Assembly: GCA_029961685.1 (NCBI GenBank) | Contig: JARWKL010000006.1 | Coordinates: 18,787,276-18,851,275 of the forward strand | DNA: 64,000 nt | From: Aristolochia californica | Lineage: Eukaryota > Streptophyta > Magnoliopsida > Piperales > Aristolochiaceae | Direction: 5' to 3' | Part shown: positions 26,467-38,545 of the stretch, one piece after another | Position numbering within the stretch: position 1 is the first letter of the stretch | Layout of the letters: each line of letters starts with the position of its first letter | Notes under the pieces: model-generated | The model's input: only the letters and a program-made list of their open reading frames with translations | Told to the model about the DNA's origin: nothing | The model's database searches: none | Program-made: the position numbers and the translations under genes

Positions 26467-26468
<2 letters not shown>

Positions 26469-29400
26469 TCCCCCCTTCCGATGATTGAAAAACCTAATAT
26501 TTAAAAATCTAAAAGTTTACAATCCTTAAAAATCACAGATAATTTTTAAAATTATCTCTCTCAGCATTTCAGCATTTCCATTTTGGATGTTCAATTTATT
26601 TTTCAAATCCAAACTTGAGTTTTCACTTTCCCATTTTTTCTTGTAAACAAAAAGATAAGGCAAATAGATCACTACCAAATAACTATTTTAAAGTTTATGT
26701 ATGCAAAAAATTAAAAACTAAAATAAATGTAAGTGAAGAAAATTATTTCACGCACTAAAAATGAACACCAAAGTTTTGTTATCCATGTTTGGTAAATTCC
26801 ACTAGTACAAACCCTAATAAGCTTGGTGGAATTTAATAAAAAAAGAGATTACTAATTGATCGTAACATGTTTTAAATATTGTGGATATGCACGCCCGAAA
26901 CATGATGAAGATGCAAATGACCTAATGATCCAAAAATTTCAAGGACTTGAAAATATTAATTTATCAAGTTAACGTGCAGTGGGATATTTATCAGAGCAAA
27001 ACAACCACTTTTTGCCTATTTTTAAAAAATCGGACCTATTAATCATAGATCATCGTAAATTTTTTGATCAATTAATGATGCGTAACGACTATAATTTTTG
27101 TTAGAAATGACTTATGGTTTGGGAGTCAACACTGAGTTCAAAATGCCTCGCACCCCCCTCCCCCTTTTCCAATGATTGCAAAACCTAATATATAAAAAAC
27201 TAAAACAATTTAAAATCCTTGAAAATCAAAAACTTTTTGGAAATATCACTCTTAGCATTTTTGCTTGTCGATTCAGGATGTTCAATTTTTTTTCAATTGA
27301 GTTTTCACTCTTCCATTTTTCTCGTAAACAAAAAGATAAAGCAAATAAATCACTACAAAATGAAAATAGTAGAGTTTTGGTATGGAAAAAATTGAAAACT
27401 ATAATAAATGTAAGTGAAAAAATTTATTTCACGCACTAAAAATGAACACCAAAGGTTTGTTATCCATGTTTGGGAAATTCCACTAGTACAACCCCTCATA
27501 GCTTGGTGGAAATTTATAAGAAAGAGATTTCTAATTGATCCTAACATGTTTTAAATGTGGTGGATATGCATGCCCAAAATATGTTGAAGATGCAGATGAC
27601 CTAATGATCCAAAATTTTCGAGTAGAAAGAAATTAAATTCTCAAGTTAACGAGCGGTGGGATATTTAGCACAGCCAAACAACCCACTTTTTGCCTATTTT
27701 GTAAAAAGGGGACCTAACAATCATAGATTATCTTAAATGTTTTGATTGATTAATGGTGTGTAATGACTATAATTTTTGTTAGAAATGTCTTATGGTTTAG
27801 TAGTCATCACTCAGTTAAAAATGCCTCGCCCCCCTTTTCCGACGATAGCAAAACCTTATATATAAAAAACTGAAAGGGTTTACAATCCTTAAAAATCACA
27901 GATACTTTTTGGAATCAACTCTCTCAGAATTTGTGCATTTCCATTTTGGATGTTCAATTTTTTTTCAAAGCCAAACTTGAGTTTTCACTCTCCCATTTTT
28001 ATTGTAAACAAAAAGAAAAAGCAAACAGATCACAACAAAATGAAATTTTAGAGTTTATGTTTGCAAAAAATTGAAATCTATAATAAATGTAAGTGAAGAA
28101 AATAATTTCACACACTAAAAATGAACACCAAAGTTTTTTTATCCATGTTTGGGAAATTCCACTAGTACAACCCCTAATAGCTTGGTGGAATTTTATAAGA
28201 AAGTGATTTCTTATTGATCCTAACATGTTTTAAATGTGGAGGATTTGCATGCCAGAAACATGTTGAAGATGCAAATCACATAATGATCCAAAAATTTCAA
28301 GGAGTAGAAAAAATTAAATTCTTAAGTAAATGTGTGGTGTGATATTTACCAGAGCCAAACAACCCACTTTTTGCCTATTTTACAAAAAGCTGGACTCACA
28401 ATCATAGATCAACGTAAATGTTTTGATCGATTAATGATGTGTAACAACTATAATTTTTGTTAGAAATGACTTATAGTTTGGGAATCAACACTCAGTTAAA
28501 AATGCCACGTACCCCTTTTCTAATGTTTGCAAAACCTAATATATAAAACTAAAAGAGTTTACAGTCCTTAAAAATCATAGATACTTTTTGGAATGATCTT
28601 TCTCAGCATTTGTACATTTCTTGCTTGAAAATTAATTTTTTTTTAAATCCAAACCTCATTTTTCACTCTCCCATTTTTCATGTAAAAAAAAAAGATAAGG
28701 CAAATTAATCGCAACAAAATGAAAATTTTAGAGTTTATGTATGCAAAAAATCGAAAACTGTAATAAATGTAAGTGAAGAAAATTATTTATAGCACTAAAA
28801 ATGAACACCAAAGTTTGGTTATCTATGTTTGGGAAATTCCACTAGTACAACCACTAATAGCTTGGTAGAATTTGATAAGAAAGAGATTTCTAATTGATCC
28901 TAACATGTTTTAAATGTGGTGGATATGCATGTCTGAAACACGTTGAAGATGCGAAGGACCTAATGATTCAAAAATTTCAAGGAGAAGAAACAATCAAATT
29001 CGCAAGTTAACATGTGGTGGGATATTTACCAGAGCCAAACAACCGACTTTTTACCTATTTTACAAAAAGTGGACCTAACAATCATAGATCATCGTAAATA
29101 TTTTGAATGATTAATAATCTGTAACATCTATAATGTTTTGGAATAAAAACTCAGTTTAAAAGTTCTCGCCCCCCCTTTTCTGATGATTGCAAAACCTAAT
29201 ATATAAAAAACTAAAAGAGTTTACAATCCTTAAAAATCACAAATACATTTTTGAATTATCTCTCTCAGCGTTTGTACATTTCCATTTTGGATGTTCAATT
29301 TTTTTTCAAATCCAAACATTAGTTTTCTCTCTTCCATTTTTTTCGTAAACAAAAAGATTAGGCAAATAGATCACAACAAAATGAAAATTTTACAATTGAT

Positions 29401-30534
29401 GTACGCAAAAAATTGAAAAATACAATAAATGTAAGTGAAGGAAATTATTTCATGCACTAAAAATGTAGACCAAAGTTTTGTTATCCATGTTTGGGAAATT
29501 TCGTACTACAACCCCTAATAGCTTGGTGGAATTTTATAACAAAGATATTTCTAATTGATCCAAACATGTTTTAAATGTGGTAGACATGCATGCCTGAAAC
29601 ATGTTGAAGATGCAAATGACCTAATCATCCAAACATAACTAGGAGTAGAAAAAATTAAATTCTCAAGTTAATGTGTGGTGGAATATTTACCAGAGCCAAA
29701 CAACCTCTTTTTGCCTATTTTACAAAAAGCGGACCTAACAATCATCGATCATCGTAAATGTTTTGATCGATTAATGATGTGTAACGGCTATAATTTTTTT
29801 TAGAAATGACTTATGGTTTGTGAGCCAACACTCAGTTACAAATGCCTCCCCCCCCTTTTTCGATGATTACAAAACCTAATATATAAAAAACTAAAAGTTT
29901 ACAATCCTTAAAAATCACAGATATTTTTTCGAACTATCTCTCTCAGCTTTTCAGCATTTCCATTTTGGATGTTCAATTTTTTTTTCAAATCCAAACTTGA
30001 GTTTTCACTCTCCCATTTTTCTCGTAAACAAAAAATAAGGCTAATAGATCACTAGAAAATAAAAATTTTAGAGTTTATGTATGCAAAAAATTAAAAAATA
30101 AAATAAATGTAAGTGAAGAAGATTATTTCACGCACTAAAAATGAACACGAAAGTTTTGTTATCGATGTAAGGGAAATTTCACTAGTACAACCCCTAATAG
30201 CTTGGTGGAATTTTATAAGAAAGAGATTACTAATTGATCGTAACATGTTTTAAATGTGGTGGATATGCATGCCCGAAACATGATGAAGATGCAAATGACC
30301 TAATGATCAGAAAATTTGAAGAGGTAGAAAAAATTAAATTCTCAAGTTAACGTGCGGTGGGATATTTATCAAAGCAAAACAACCATCTTTTTGCCTGTTT
30401 TAAAAAAGCGGACCTAACAATCATTCTTCATCATAAATTTTTTGATTGATTAATGATGCGTAATGGCTATAATTTTTTATAGAAATGACTTACGGTTTGG
30501 GAGTCAACACTCAGTGCAAAATGCCTCTCCTCCT

Positions 30535-30558
30535 CCCCCCCCCCCCCCCCCCCCCCCC
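30535..30558 (+). repeat. C homopolymer, 24 bases
   Basis: C run preceded by CTCTCCTCCT. The partner unit at 27125 in the five-unit repeat has two short C runs instead. Confidence 0.9.
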
Positions 30559-31207
30559 TTTTTTCCTTTGATTACAAAACCTAATATATAAAAAAATACA
30601 ACAATTTACAATCCTTAAAAATCATAGATACTTTTTGGAATTATCACTCTCAGCATTTTTGCATTTCCATTTTGGATGTTCAATTTTTTTTCAAATCCTA
30701 ACTTGAGTTTTCACTCTTCCATTTTTCTTGTAAACAAAAAGATAAGACAAATAGATCACAACAAAAGGAAAATTGTAGAGTTTATGTATGTAAAAAATTA
30801 AAAACTATAATAAATGTAAGTGAAAAAAGTTATTTCACACACTAAAAATGAACACCAAAGGTTTGTTATCCATGTTTGGGAAATTCCACTAGTACAACCC
30901 CTAATAGCTTGGTCGAAATTTATAAGACAGAGATTTATAATTGATCCTAACATGTTTTAAATGTGGTGGATATGCATGCCCAAAATATGTTGAAGATGCA
31001 AATGACCTAATGATCCAAACATTTCGAGTAGAAAAAATTAAATTCTCAAGTTAACGTGCATTGGGATATTTACCAGAGCCAAACCATCCACTTTTAGGCT
31101 ATTTTGTAAAAAGCGGACCTAACAATCATAGATTAGCATAAATGTTTTCATCGATTAATGATGTGTAATGACTATAATTTTTGTTAGAAATGACTCATGG
31201 TTTGGTA

Positions 31208-32382
31208 GTCAACACTAAGTTAAAAATGCCTCGCCCCCACTTTTCCGATGATTGCAAAACCTAATTTATTAAAAACTGAAAGAGTTTACAATCCTTAAAA
31301 ATCACCGATACATTTTGTAATTATCTCTCCCAGCATTTGTGCATTTCCGTTTTGGATGTTCAATTTTTTTTCAAAGCCAAACTTGAGTTTTATCTTTCCA
31401 ATTTTTATTGTAAACAAAAAGATAAGGCAAATAGATCACAACAAAATGAAAATTTTAGAGTTTAAGTATGCAAAAAAATGAAATCCATAATAAATGTAAG
31501 TGAAGAAAATGATTTCATGCACTAAAAATGAACACCAAAGTTTTTTTATCCATATTTGGGAAATTCCACTAGTACAACCCCTAATATCTTGGTGGAATTT
31601 TATAAGAAAGTGATTTCTAAATGATCCTAACATGTTTTATATATGAACCTATCAGTCATTATTCAAGGTAAATGTTTTGATAGATTAAAGATGTGTAATG
31701 GCTATAATTTTTGTTAGAAGTGACTGATGGTTTGGGAGTCAACACCCAATAAAAAATGCCTCCCCCCCCCCCCCCCCCCCCCCCTTTCCGATGATTGCAA
31801 AACCTAATATATAAAGAAATAAAAGAGTTTACAATCCTTAAAAATCGTGGATACTTTGAATTTTCAAATCCAAACTTGAGTTTTCACTCTCCCATTTTTC
31901 TCGTAAACAAAAAGATAACGTAAGTAGATGAAAAGAAAATGGAAATTTTAGAGTTTATGTATACAAAAAATTGAAATCTATAATAAATGTATGTTAAGTA
32001 AATTTTTTCACGCACTAAAAATGAACACCAAGGTTTTGTTATCGATGTTTGGGAAATTCCACTAGTACAACCCTTAATAGCTAGGTGCAATTTATAAGAA
32101 AGAGATTTCTAATAGATCCTAACTTGTTTTAAATGTGGTAGATATGCACGCCTGAAACATGTTGAAGTTGCAAATGACCTTATGATCCAAAAATTTCAAG
32201 GAGAAGAAAAAATTAAATTCTCAAGTTAACGGGCAAAGGGATATTTACTAGAGCCAAACAACCTATTATTTTTCCTATTTTAAAAAAGCGGACCTAACAA
32301 TCATAGTTTAGTGTAAATGTTCTGATCGATTAATGATGTGTAATGGCTATAATTTTTGTTAGAAATGACTTATGGCTTGGGA
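31208..32382 (+). repeat. Two consecutive shortened units (530 and 645 bp)
   Basis: In the first unit CATGTTTTATATATG at about 31638 joins directly to AACCTATCAGTCATT, losing about 150 bp. In the second unit GGATACTTTGAATTTTCAAA at about 31851-31866 skips roughly 60-65 bp of the CTCTCAGCATTTGTGCATTT region. Confidence 0.8.
31762..31784 (+). repeat. C homopolymer, 23 bases
   Basis: Uninterrupted C run in the shortened 31738 unit, followed by TTTCCGATGATTGC. Confidence 0.9.
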
Positions 32383-33732
32383 GTCAACACTAAGTTAAAA
32401 ATGTCTCGCCCCCCTTTTCCGATGATTGCAAAACCTAATATATTAAAAACTGAAAGAGTTTACTATCCTTAAAAATCATAGATACTTTGTGGAATTATCT
32501 ATCTCAGCTTTTGTGCATTTCCATTTTGGATGTTCAATTTTTTTTCAATCCAAACTTCAGTTTTGACTCTCCCTTTTTTTCTCGTAAACAAAAAGATAAG
32601 CAAATAGATCACAAAAAAATAAAAATTATAGCATGAAAAATACCAAAAACTATAATAAATGTAATTAAAGAAAACTATTTCACGCACTAAAAATGAACAC
32701 CAAAGTTTTGTTATCCATGTTTGGTTAATTCCACTAGTACAACCCCTAATAGCTTGGTGGAATTTTATAAGAAAGAGATTTCTAATTGATCCTAACATGT
32801 TTTAAATGTAGAGGATATGCATGCCTGAAACATGTTGAAGATGCAAATGACTTAATGAACCAAAAATTTCTAGGAGAAGAAAAAAATTAAATTCGGAAGT
32901 TAACGTGCCTTTGGATATTTACCAGAGCCAAATAACCCACTTTTACCCTATTTTACAAAAAAGCGATCCTAACAATCATAGATCATCATAAATGTTTTGA
33001 TCAATTAATGATGTGTAACGGCTATAATTTTTGTTATAAATGACTTATGGTTTGGGAGTTAACACTCAGTTAAAACTGCCTCACCCCCCCTTTTTCGATG
33101 ATTGCAAAACCTAATGTTTAAAAACCTAAAACATTTTACAATCCTTAAAAATCACAGATACTTTTTAGAATTATCTCTCTAAGCATTTGTGTATTTCCAT
33201 TTTGGTAGTTCAATTTCTTTCAAATCGAAACTTGAGTTTTCACTCTCCCTTTTTTCTCGTAAACAAAAAGATATGGCAAATAGATCACAAAAAAATGAAA
33301 ATTATAGCATGAAAAAAATTGAAAACTATAGTAAATGTAACTAAATAAACTTAATTCACGCACTAAAAATGAACACCAAATTTTTTTAATCCATGTTTGG
33401 GTAATTTCACTAGTACAACCCCTAATAGCTTGGTGGAAATTTATTAGAAAGAGATTTCTAATTTATCCTAGCATGTGTTTAAATGTGGTGGATATGCATG
33501 CCTGAAACATGTTGAAGATGAAAATGACCTAATTATCCAAAATTTTCAAGGAGTAGAAAAAAATTAAATTCTCAAGTTAACTTGCGGTGGGATATTTCCT
33601 AGTGCCCAACACCCCACTTTTTTCTATTTTACAAAAAGTGGACCTGTCAATCATATATCATCGTATATGTTTTGTTTGTTTAATGATGTGTAACGGCTAT
33701 AATTTTTGTTAGAAATGACCTATGGTTTGGGA
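32383..33732 (+). repeat. Adjacent unit pair sharing a private deletion
   Basis: The neighbouring units at 32383 and 33058, 675 bp apart, share AAATTATAGCATGAAAAA at about 32625 and 33300. Other units have AAATTTTAGAGTTTATGTAT followed by GCAAAAAAT here, so about ten bases are missing. Both also have a T in TTTGGTTAATTCC or TTTGGGTAATTTC. A one-unit duplication after the deletion is the simplest reading. Confidence 0.6.
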
Positions 33733-35806
33733 GTCAACACTCAGTTACAAATTCCTCGCCCCCCTCCCCCATTTTTCAGATGATTACAAGACCTAAAATA
33801 TTAAAAACTAAAAGAGTTTACAATCCTTAAAAATCACAAATACTTTTTGGAATTATTTCTCTCAGCATTTGTGCATTTCCATTTTGGATGTTCAATTTGT
33901 TTTCAAATCCAAACTTGAGTTTTCACTCTCCCATTTTTCTCATAAATAAAAAGAACACTCAAATTGATCACAACAAAATGAAATTTTTTGAGTTTATGTA
34001 TGCAAAAAATTGAAAACTATAATAAATATAAGTGAAGAAAATTATTAAACAAACTAAAAATGAACACCAAAGTTTTGTTATCCTTGTTTGGGAAATTTCA
34101 CTGATACAACCCTTAATAGCTTTGTGGAATTTTATAAGAAAGAGATTTATAATTGATCCTAACATGTTTCAAATGTGGTGGATATGCATGCTCGAAACAT
34201 ATTGAAGATGTAAATGACCTAATGATCCAAAAACTTCAAGGAGTAGAAAAAATTAAATTCTCAAGTTACGTGCGGCGAGATATTTACCAGAGCCAAACAT
34301 CCCTCTTTTTCCCTATTCGAAAAAAAGCGGACCTAACAATCATAGGTCACCATTAATGTTTTTATCATTAATGATTTGTACCGGCTATAATTTTTGTTAG
34401 AAATGGCTTATGGTTTAGGAGACAACACTCAGTTAAAAATGTCTCGCCCCGCCTTTTCCGATGATTGCAAAAACTAATATATAAAAAAACAAAAGAGTTT
34501 ACAATCCTTAAAAATCACAGATACTTTTTGAAATTATCTCTCACAGAATTTGTGCATTTCCATTTTGGACATTCAATTTTTTTTCAAATCCAAACTTGAG
34601 TTTACACTCTCACATTTTTTCTCGTAATAAAAAGATATGGCAAATAGATTACAAAAAAATGAAAATTTTAGAGTTTATGTATGCAAGAAATATAAAACTA
34701 TAATAAAAATAAGTGAATAAAGTATTTCACGCACTAAAAATGAACACCAAAGTTTTGGAATCCATGTTTTGGAAATTCCACAAGTACAACCCCTAATAGC
34801 TTGGTGGAATTTTATAACAAAGAGAATTCTAATAGAACCTAACATGTTTTAAATGTGCTGGATATGCTTGCCCAAAAAATGTTGAAGATGCAAATGACCT
34901 AATGATAAAAAAATTTCAAGATGAAGAAAAAATTAAATTCTCAAGTTAACGTGCGGTGGGATATTTACTAGAGCCAAAAAACCCACTTTTTGCCTATTTT
35001 TCAAAAAGCGGACCTTACAATCATAGTTCAGGATAAATGTTTTGATCTATTAATGATGTGTAACGGCTATAATTTTTGTTAGGAATGATTGATGGTTTGT
35101 GTGTCATCACTCACTTAAAAATACCTCCCCCCCCCCTCCTCTTTGTCGATGATTGCAGAACAAAATATATAAAAAACTAAAAGATTTTACAATCCTTAAA
35201 AATCCGAGATACTTTGCGGAATTATCTCTGTCAGCATTTGTGCATTTCCATTTTTGTTGTTCAATTTTTTTAAATCCAAACTTGAGTTTTCTCTTTTCCT
35301 TTTTTTCTCGTAAACAAAAAGATAAGGCAAATAGATCATAACAAAATAAAAATTATTGAGTTTTTGTATACAAAAAATGGAAAACTATAATAACGGTAAG
35401 TGAAAAAAAAAATTCACGCACTAAAAATGAACACCAAAATTTTGTTATCCATATTTGGGTAATTCCACTAGTACAACCACTAATAGCTTGGTGGAATTTT
35501 ATAAGAAAGAGATTTCTAATTGATCCTAACATGTTTTAAATGTGGTGGATATACTTGCTTGAAACATTTTGAAGATGCAAATGACCTAATGATCCAAAAA
35601 TGTGGAGTAGAAAAAATTAAATTGCTAAGTTAATGTACAGTGGGATATTTACCAGTGCCAAAGAACCCACTTTTAGCCTATTTGACAAAAAGCGGACCTA
35701 ACAATCATAGATCATCATAAATTTTTTGATCGATTAATGATGTGTAACGGCTATAATGTTTTTTATAAATGACTTATGGTTTTAGAGTCAACACTCAGTT
35801 AAAAAT

Positions 35807-35807
<1 letters not shown>

Positions 35808-35840
<33 letters not shown>
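35808..35840 (+). repeat. C homopolymer, 33 bases
   Basis: Second longest C run in the window. It follows AAAAATT directly and is followed by TCTCTCCCC. The G in the usual ATGCCTCG leader is gone. Confidence 0.9.
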
Positions 35841-35842
<2 letters not shown>

Positions 35843-36486
35843 TCTCCCCTTTTCCGATGAGTGCAAAACCTAATATTTAAAAAACCAAAAGTGTTATCCT
35901 CAAAAATCACAGATACTTTTTGGAATTAGCTCTCTCATCATTAAAGAGTTTCCATTTTGCATGTTCAAATTCTTTTCAAATCTAAACTAGAGTTTTCACT
36001 CTCAATTTTCTCGTAAACTAAAAGATAAGCCAAATAGATCACAACAAAATGAAAATTTTAGAGTTTATGTATGCAAAAAATTGAAAACAATAATAAATCT
36101 AAGTGAAGAAAATTATTTTATGCACTAAAAATGAACACCGAAGTTTGATATCCATGTTTGGGAAATTCCAGTAGTACAACCCCGAATAGCTTGGTGGAAT
36201 TTTATAAGAAAGAGATTTCTAATTGATCCTAACATGTTTTAAATGTGGTGGGGATGCATACCTGAAACATGTTGAAGATGCTATTGTCCTAATGATCCAA
36301 AATTTTCAAGGAGTAGAAAAACAAATTGTCAAGTTAACGTTCTTTGGGATACTTACCAGAGCCAAACAACCTACTTTTTGCCTTTTTTACAAAAAGTGGA
36401 CCTAACAATCATAGATCATCGTAAATGTTTTGATCAATTAATGGTGTGCAACAGCTATAATTTTTGGTAGAAATACCATATGGTTT

Positions 36487-36534
36487 GGGAGTCAACACTC
36501 AGTTAAAAATGGGAGTCAACACTCAGTTAAAAAT
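36487..36534 (+). repeat. 24-bp tandem duplication of the anchor
   Basis: GGGAGTCAACACTCAGTTAA followed by AAAT occurs at 36487-36510 and again, identically, at 36511-36534. The same unit region is duplicated at a 36-bp step in the 47.5-49 kb amplification. Confidence 0.95.
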
Positions 36535-37185
36535 GCCTCGCCCCCCTTTTTCTAATGATTGCAAAACCTAATATATAAAAAACTACAAGAGTTTACAATC
36601 CTTAAAAATCACAGATACGTTTTGGAATTATCTCTCTCAGCATTTTTGCATTTCCTTTTTGTATGTTCAATTTTTTTACAAATACAAACTTGAGTTTTGA
36701 CTCTCCCATTTTTCTCGTAAACAAAAAAGAAAAGGCAGATAGATCTCAACAAAATGAAAATTTAAGATTTTTTGTAGGAAAAAAAATTGAAAACTATAAT
36801 AAATGTAATTGAAGAAAATTATTTCATGCACTAAATATGAACACCAAAGTTTTTTTATCCATGTTATGGAAATTGCACTAGTACAACCACTAATAGCTTG
36901 GTGGTATTTTATATTAAAGTGATTTCTAATTGATCCTAATATGTTTTAAATGTAGTGGATATGCAGGCCTAAAACATATTGAAGATGCAAATGACCTGAT
37001 GATCCCAAAATTTGAAGGAATAAAAAAAATTAAATTCTCAACTTAACATGTGGTGGGATTTTTACTAGAGCCAAACAACCCACTTTTTGCCTATTTTAAA
37101 AATCATAGATCAGCGTAAATGTTTTTATTGATTAATGATGTGTAACGGCAGTAATTCTTGTTAGAAATGACTTATGTTATGCGAG

Positions 37186-37797
37186 TGATAAAAATTCCAC
37201 CCCCACCCCCTCTCCCTCCCCCCTTTTTCCAATTATTGCAAAACCTAATATATAAAAAATTAAAAGATTTTACAATCCTTAAAAATCACAGATAATTCAC
37301 TCTACCATTTTTCTCGGAAAAAAAAAAGACAAGGCAAATAGATCAAAACAAAATGAAAATTTAAGAGTTTATGTATGAAAATAATTGTAAACTATAATAA
37401 ATGTAAGTGAATAAAATTATTTCACACACTAAAAATGAACACTAAAGTTTTGTTATCCATGTTTGGGAAATTCCAGTAGTACAACCCCTAATAACTTGGT
37501 GGAATTTTATAAGAAAGTGATTTATAATTGATCCTAAAATGTTTTAAATGTGGTGGATATGCATGCCCGAAACATTTTGAAGACGCAAAAAACATAATGA
37601 TCCAAAAATTTCAAGGAGAAGAAAAAATTAAATTATCAAGTTAACTTGGGGTGGGATTTTTAACAAAGCCAAACAACCCACTTTTTGCCTATTTTCCAAA
37701 AAGGGGGCCTAACAATCATAGTTCAGCATTAATGTTTTGATCAATTAATGATGTGTAACGGCTATAATTTTTGTTAGAAATGATTTATGGTTTGGGA
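37186..37797 (+). repeat. Unit with damaged anchor and internal deletion
   Basis: The anchor is reduced to GCGAGTGATAAAAATTCC. A mixed C-rich tract follows, and CACAGATAATTCACTCTACC near 37288-37307 joins the TCACAGATA segment to the ACTCTCCCATTT segment, removing about 85 bp. The preceding unit also lacks about 20 bp near 37098. Confidence 0.78.
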
Positions 37798-38492
37798 GTC
37801 AACACTGCGTTAAAAATGCCTCCTACCCTTTTTCGATGATTGCAAAACCTAATATATAAAAAACAAAAAGAGTTTACTATCCTTAAAACTTATAGATACT
37901 TTTTTGGAATGATCACTCTCAGCATTTGTGCATTTCCATTTTGGATGTTCAATTTTTTTTTAAATCGAAACTTGAGTTTTCACTCTCCCATTTTTATCGT
38001 AAAATAAAAGATAAAGCAAATAGATCACAACAAAATGAAAAATTTAGAGTTTATGTATGCAAAAAATTAAAAAATTTAATAAATGTAAGTGAAGAAAATT
38101 ATTTCACGCATTAAAAATGAACCCCAAAGTTTTGATATCCATGTTTGGGAAATTCCACTAGTACAACCCCTAATAGCTTGTTGGAATTTTATAAGGAAGA
38201 GATTTCTAATTGATCCTAAAATATTTTAAATGTGGTGGATATGCATGCCTGAAACATATTGAAGATGCAAATGACCTAATGATCCAAAAATTTTGAGTAG
38301 AAAAAATTAAATTCTCAAGTTAACGTGCAGTGGGATATTTACTAGAGCAAAAAAACCCACTTTTTACCTATTTTACAAAAAGCGGACCTAAAAATCATTG
38401 AATGTCGTTAATGTTTTGATCGATTAATGATGTGTAAGAGCTATAATTTTTGCTAGAAATGACTTATGGTTTGGGAGTCCAAACTCAATTAA

Positions 38493-38545
38493 AAATTCCA
38501 CAACCCCCACCAAACCACCCCCCATCCCAGGCTCTCTTCCCCCCT
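38493..38545 (+). repeat. Interrupted C/A- and C/T-rich tract
   Basis: At the C-tract position the 38477 unit has a 50-base mixed block with CCACAACCCCCACCAAACC and GGCTCTCTTCCCCCC. It looks like a former C homopolymer that has decayed by substitution, and it makes the unit 721 bp long. Confidence 0.7.

Larger units (their letters stand above)
26402..31637 (+). repeat. Five-unit higher-order repeat, period about 3.4 kb
   Basis: Three consecutive units at 26402, 27125 and 27803 match units 29824, 30503 and 31208, with offsets of 3422, 3378 and 3405 bp (five units). The first pair shares CAGTTACAAATGCCT, TTTCAGCATTTCC, GATTACTAATTGATCGTAAC, CCGAAACATGATGAAG and AGCAAAACAACCA. The second shares ACAATTTA, ACTCTTCCATTTTTC, CAAAGGTTTGTTATCC and CCCAAAATATGTTGAAG. 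The third shares GTAGTCA at the anchor, AAACTGAAAG, CAAAGCCAAACTTGAG and TTTTTATTGTAAACAAAAAG. The second copy stops being recognisable after a deletion near 31640. C-tract length differs between paired units (31 versus about 7 at the first pair). Confidence 0.75.

Noticed and set aside
37926..38114. Recurring + strand frame of about 62 codons
   Set aside because: It overlaps the minus-strand frame in the same unit and is driven by repeat structure. It carries no plausible initiation context or family similarity.
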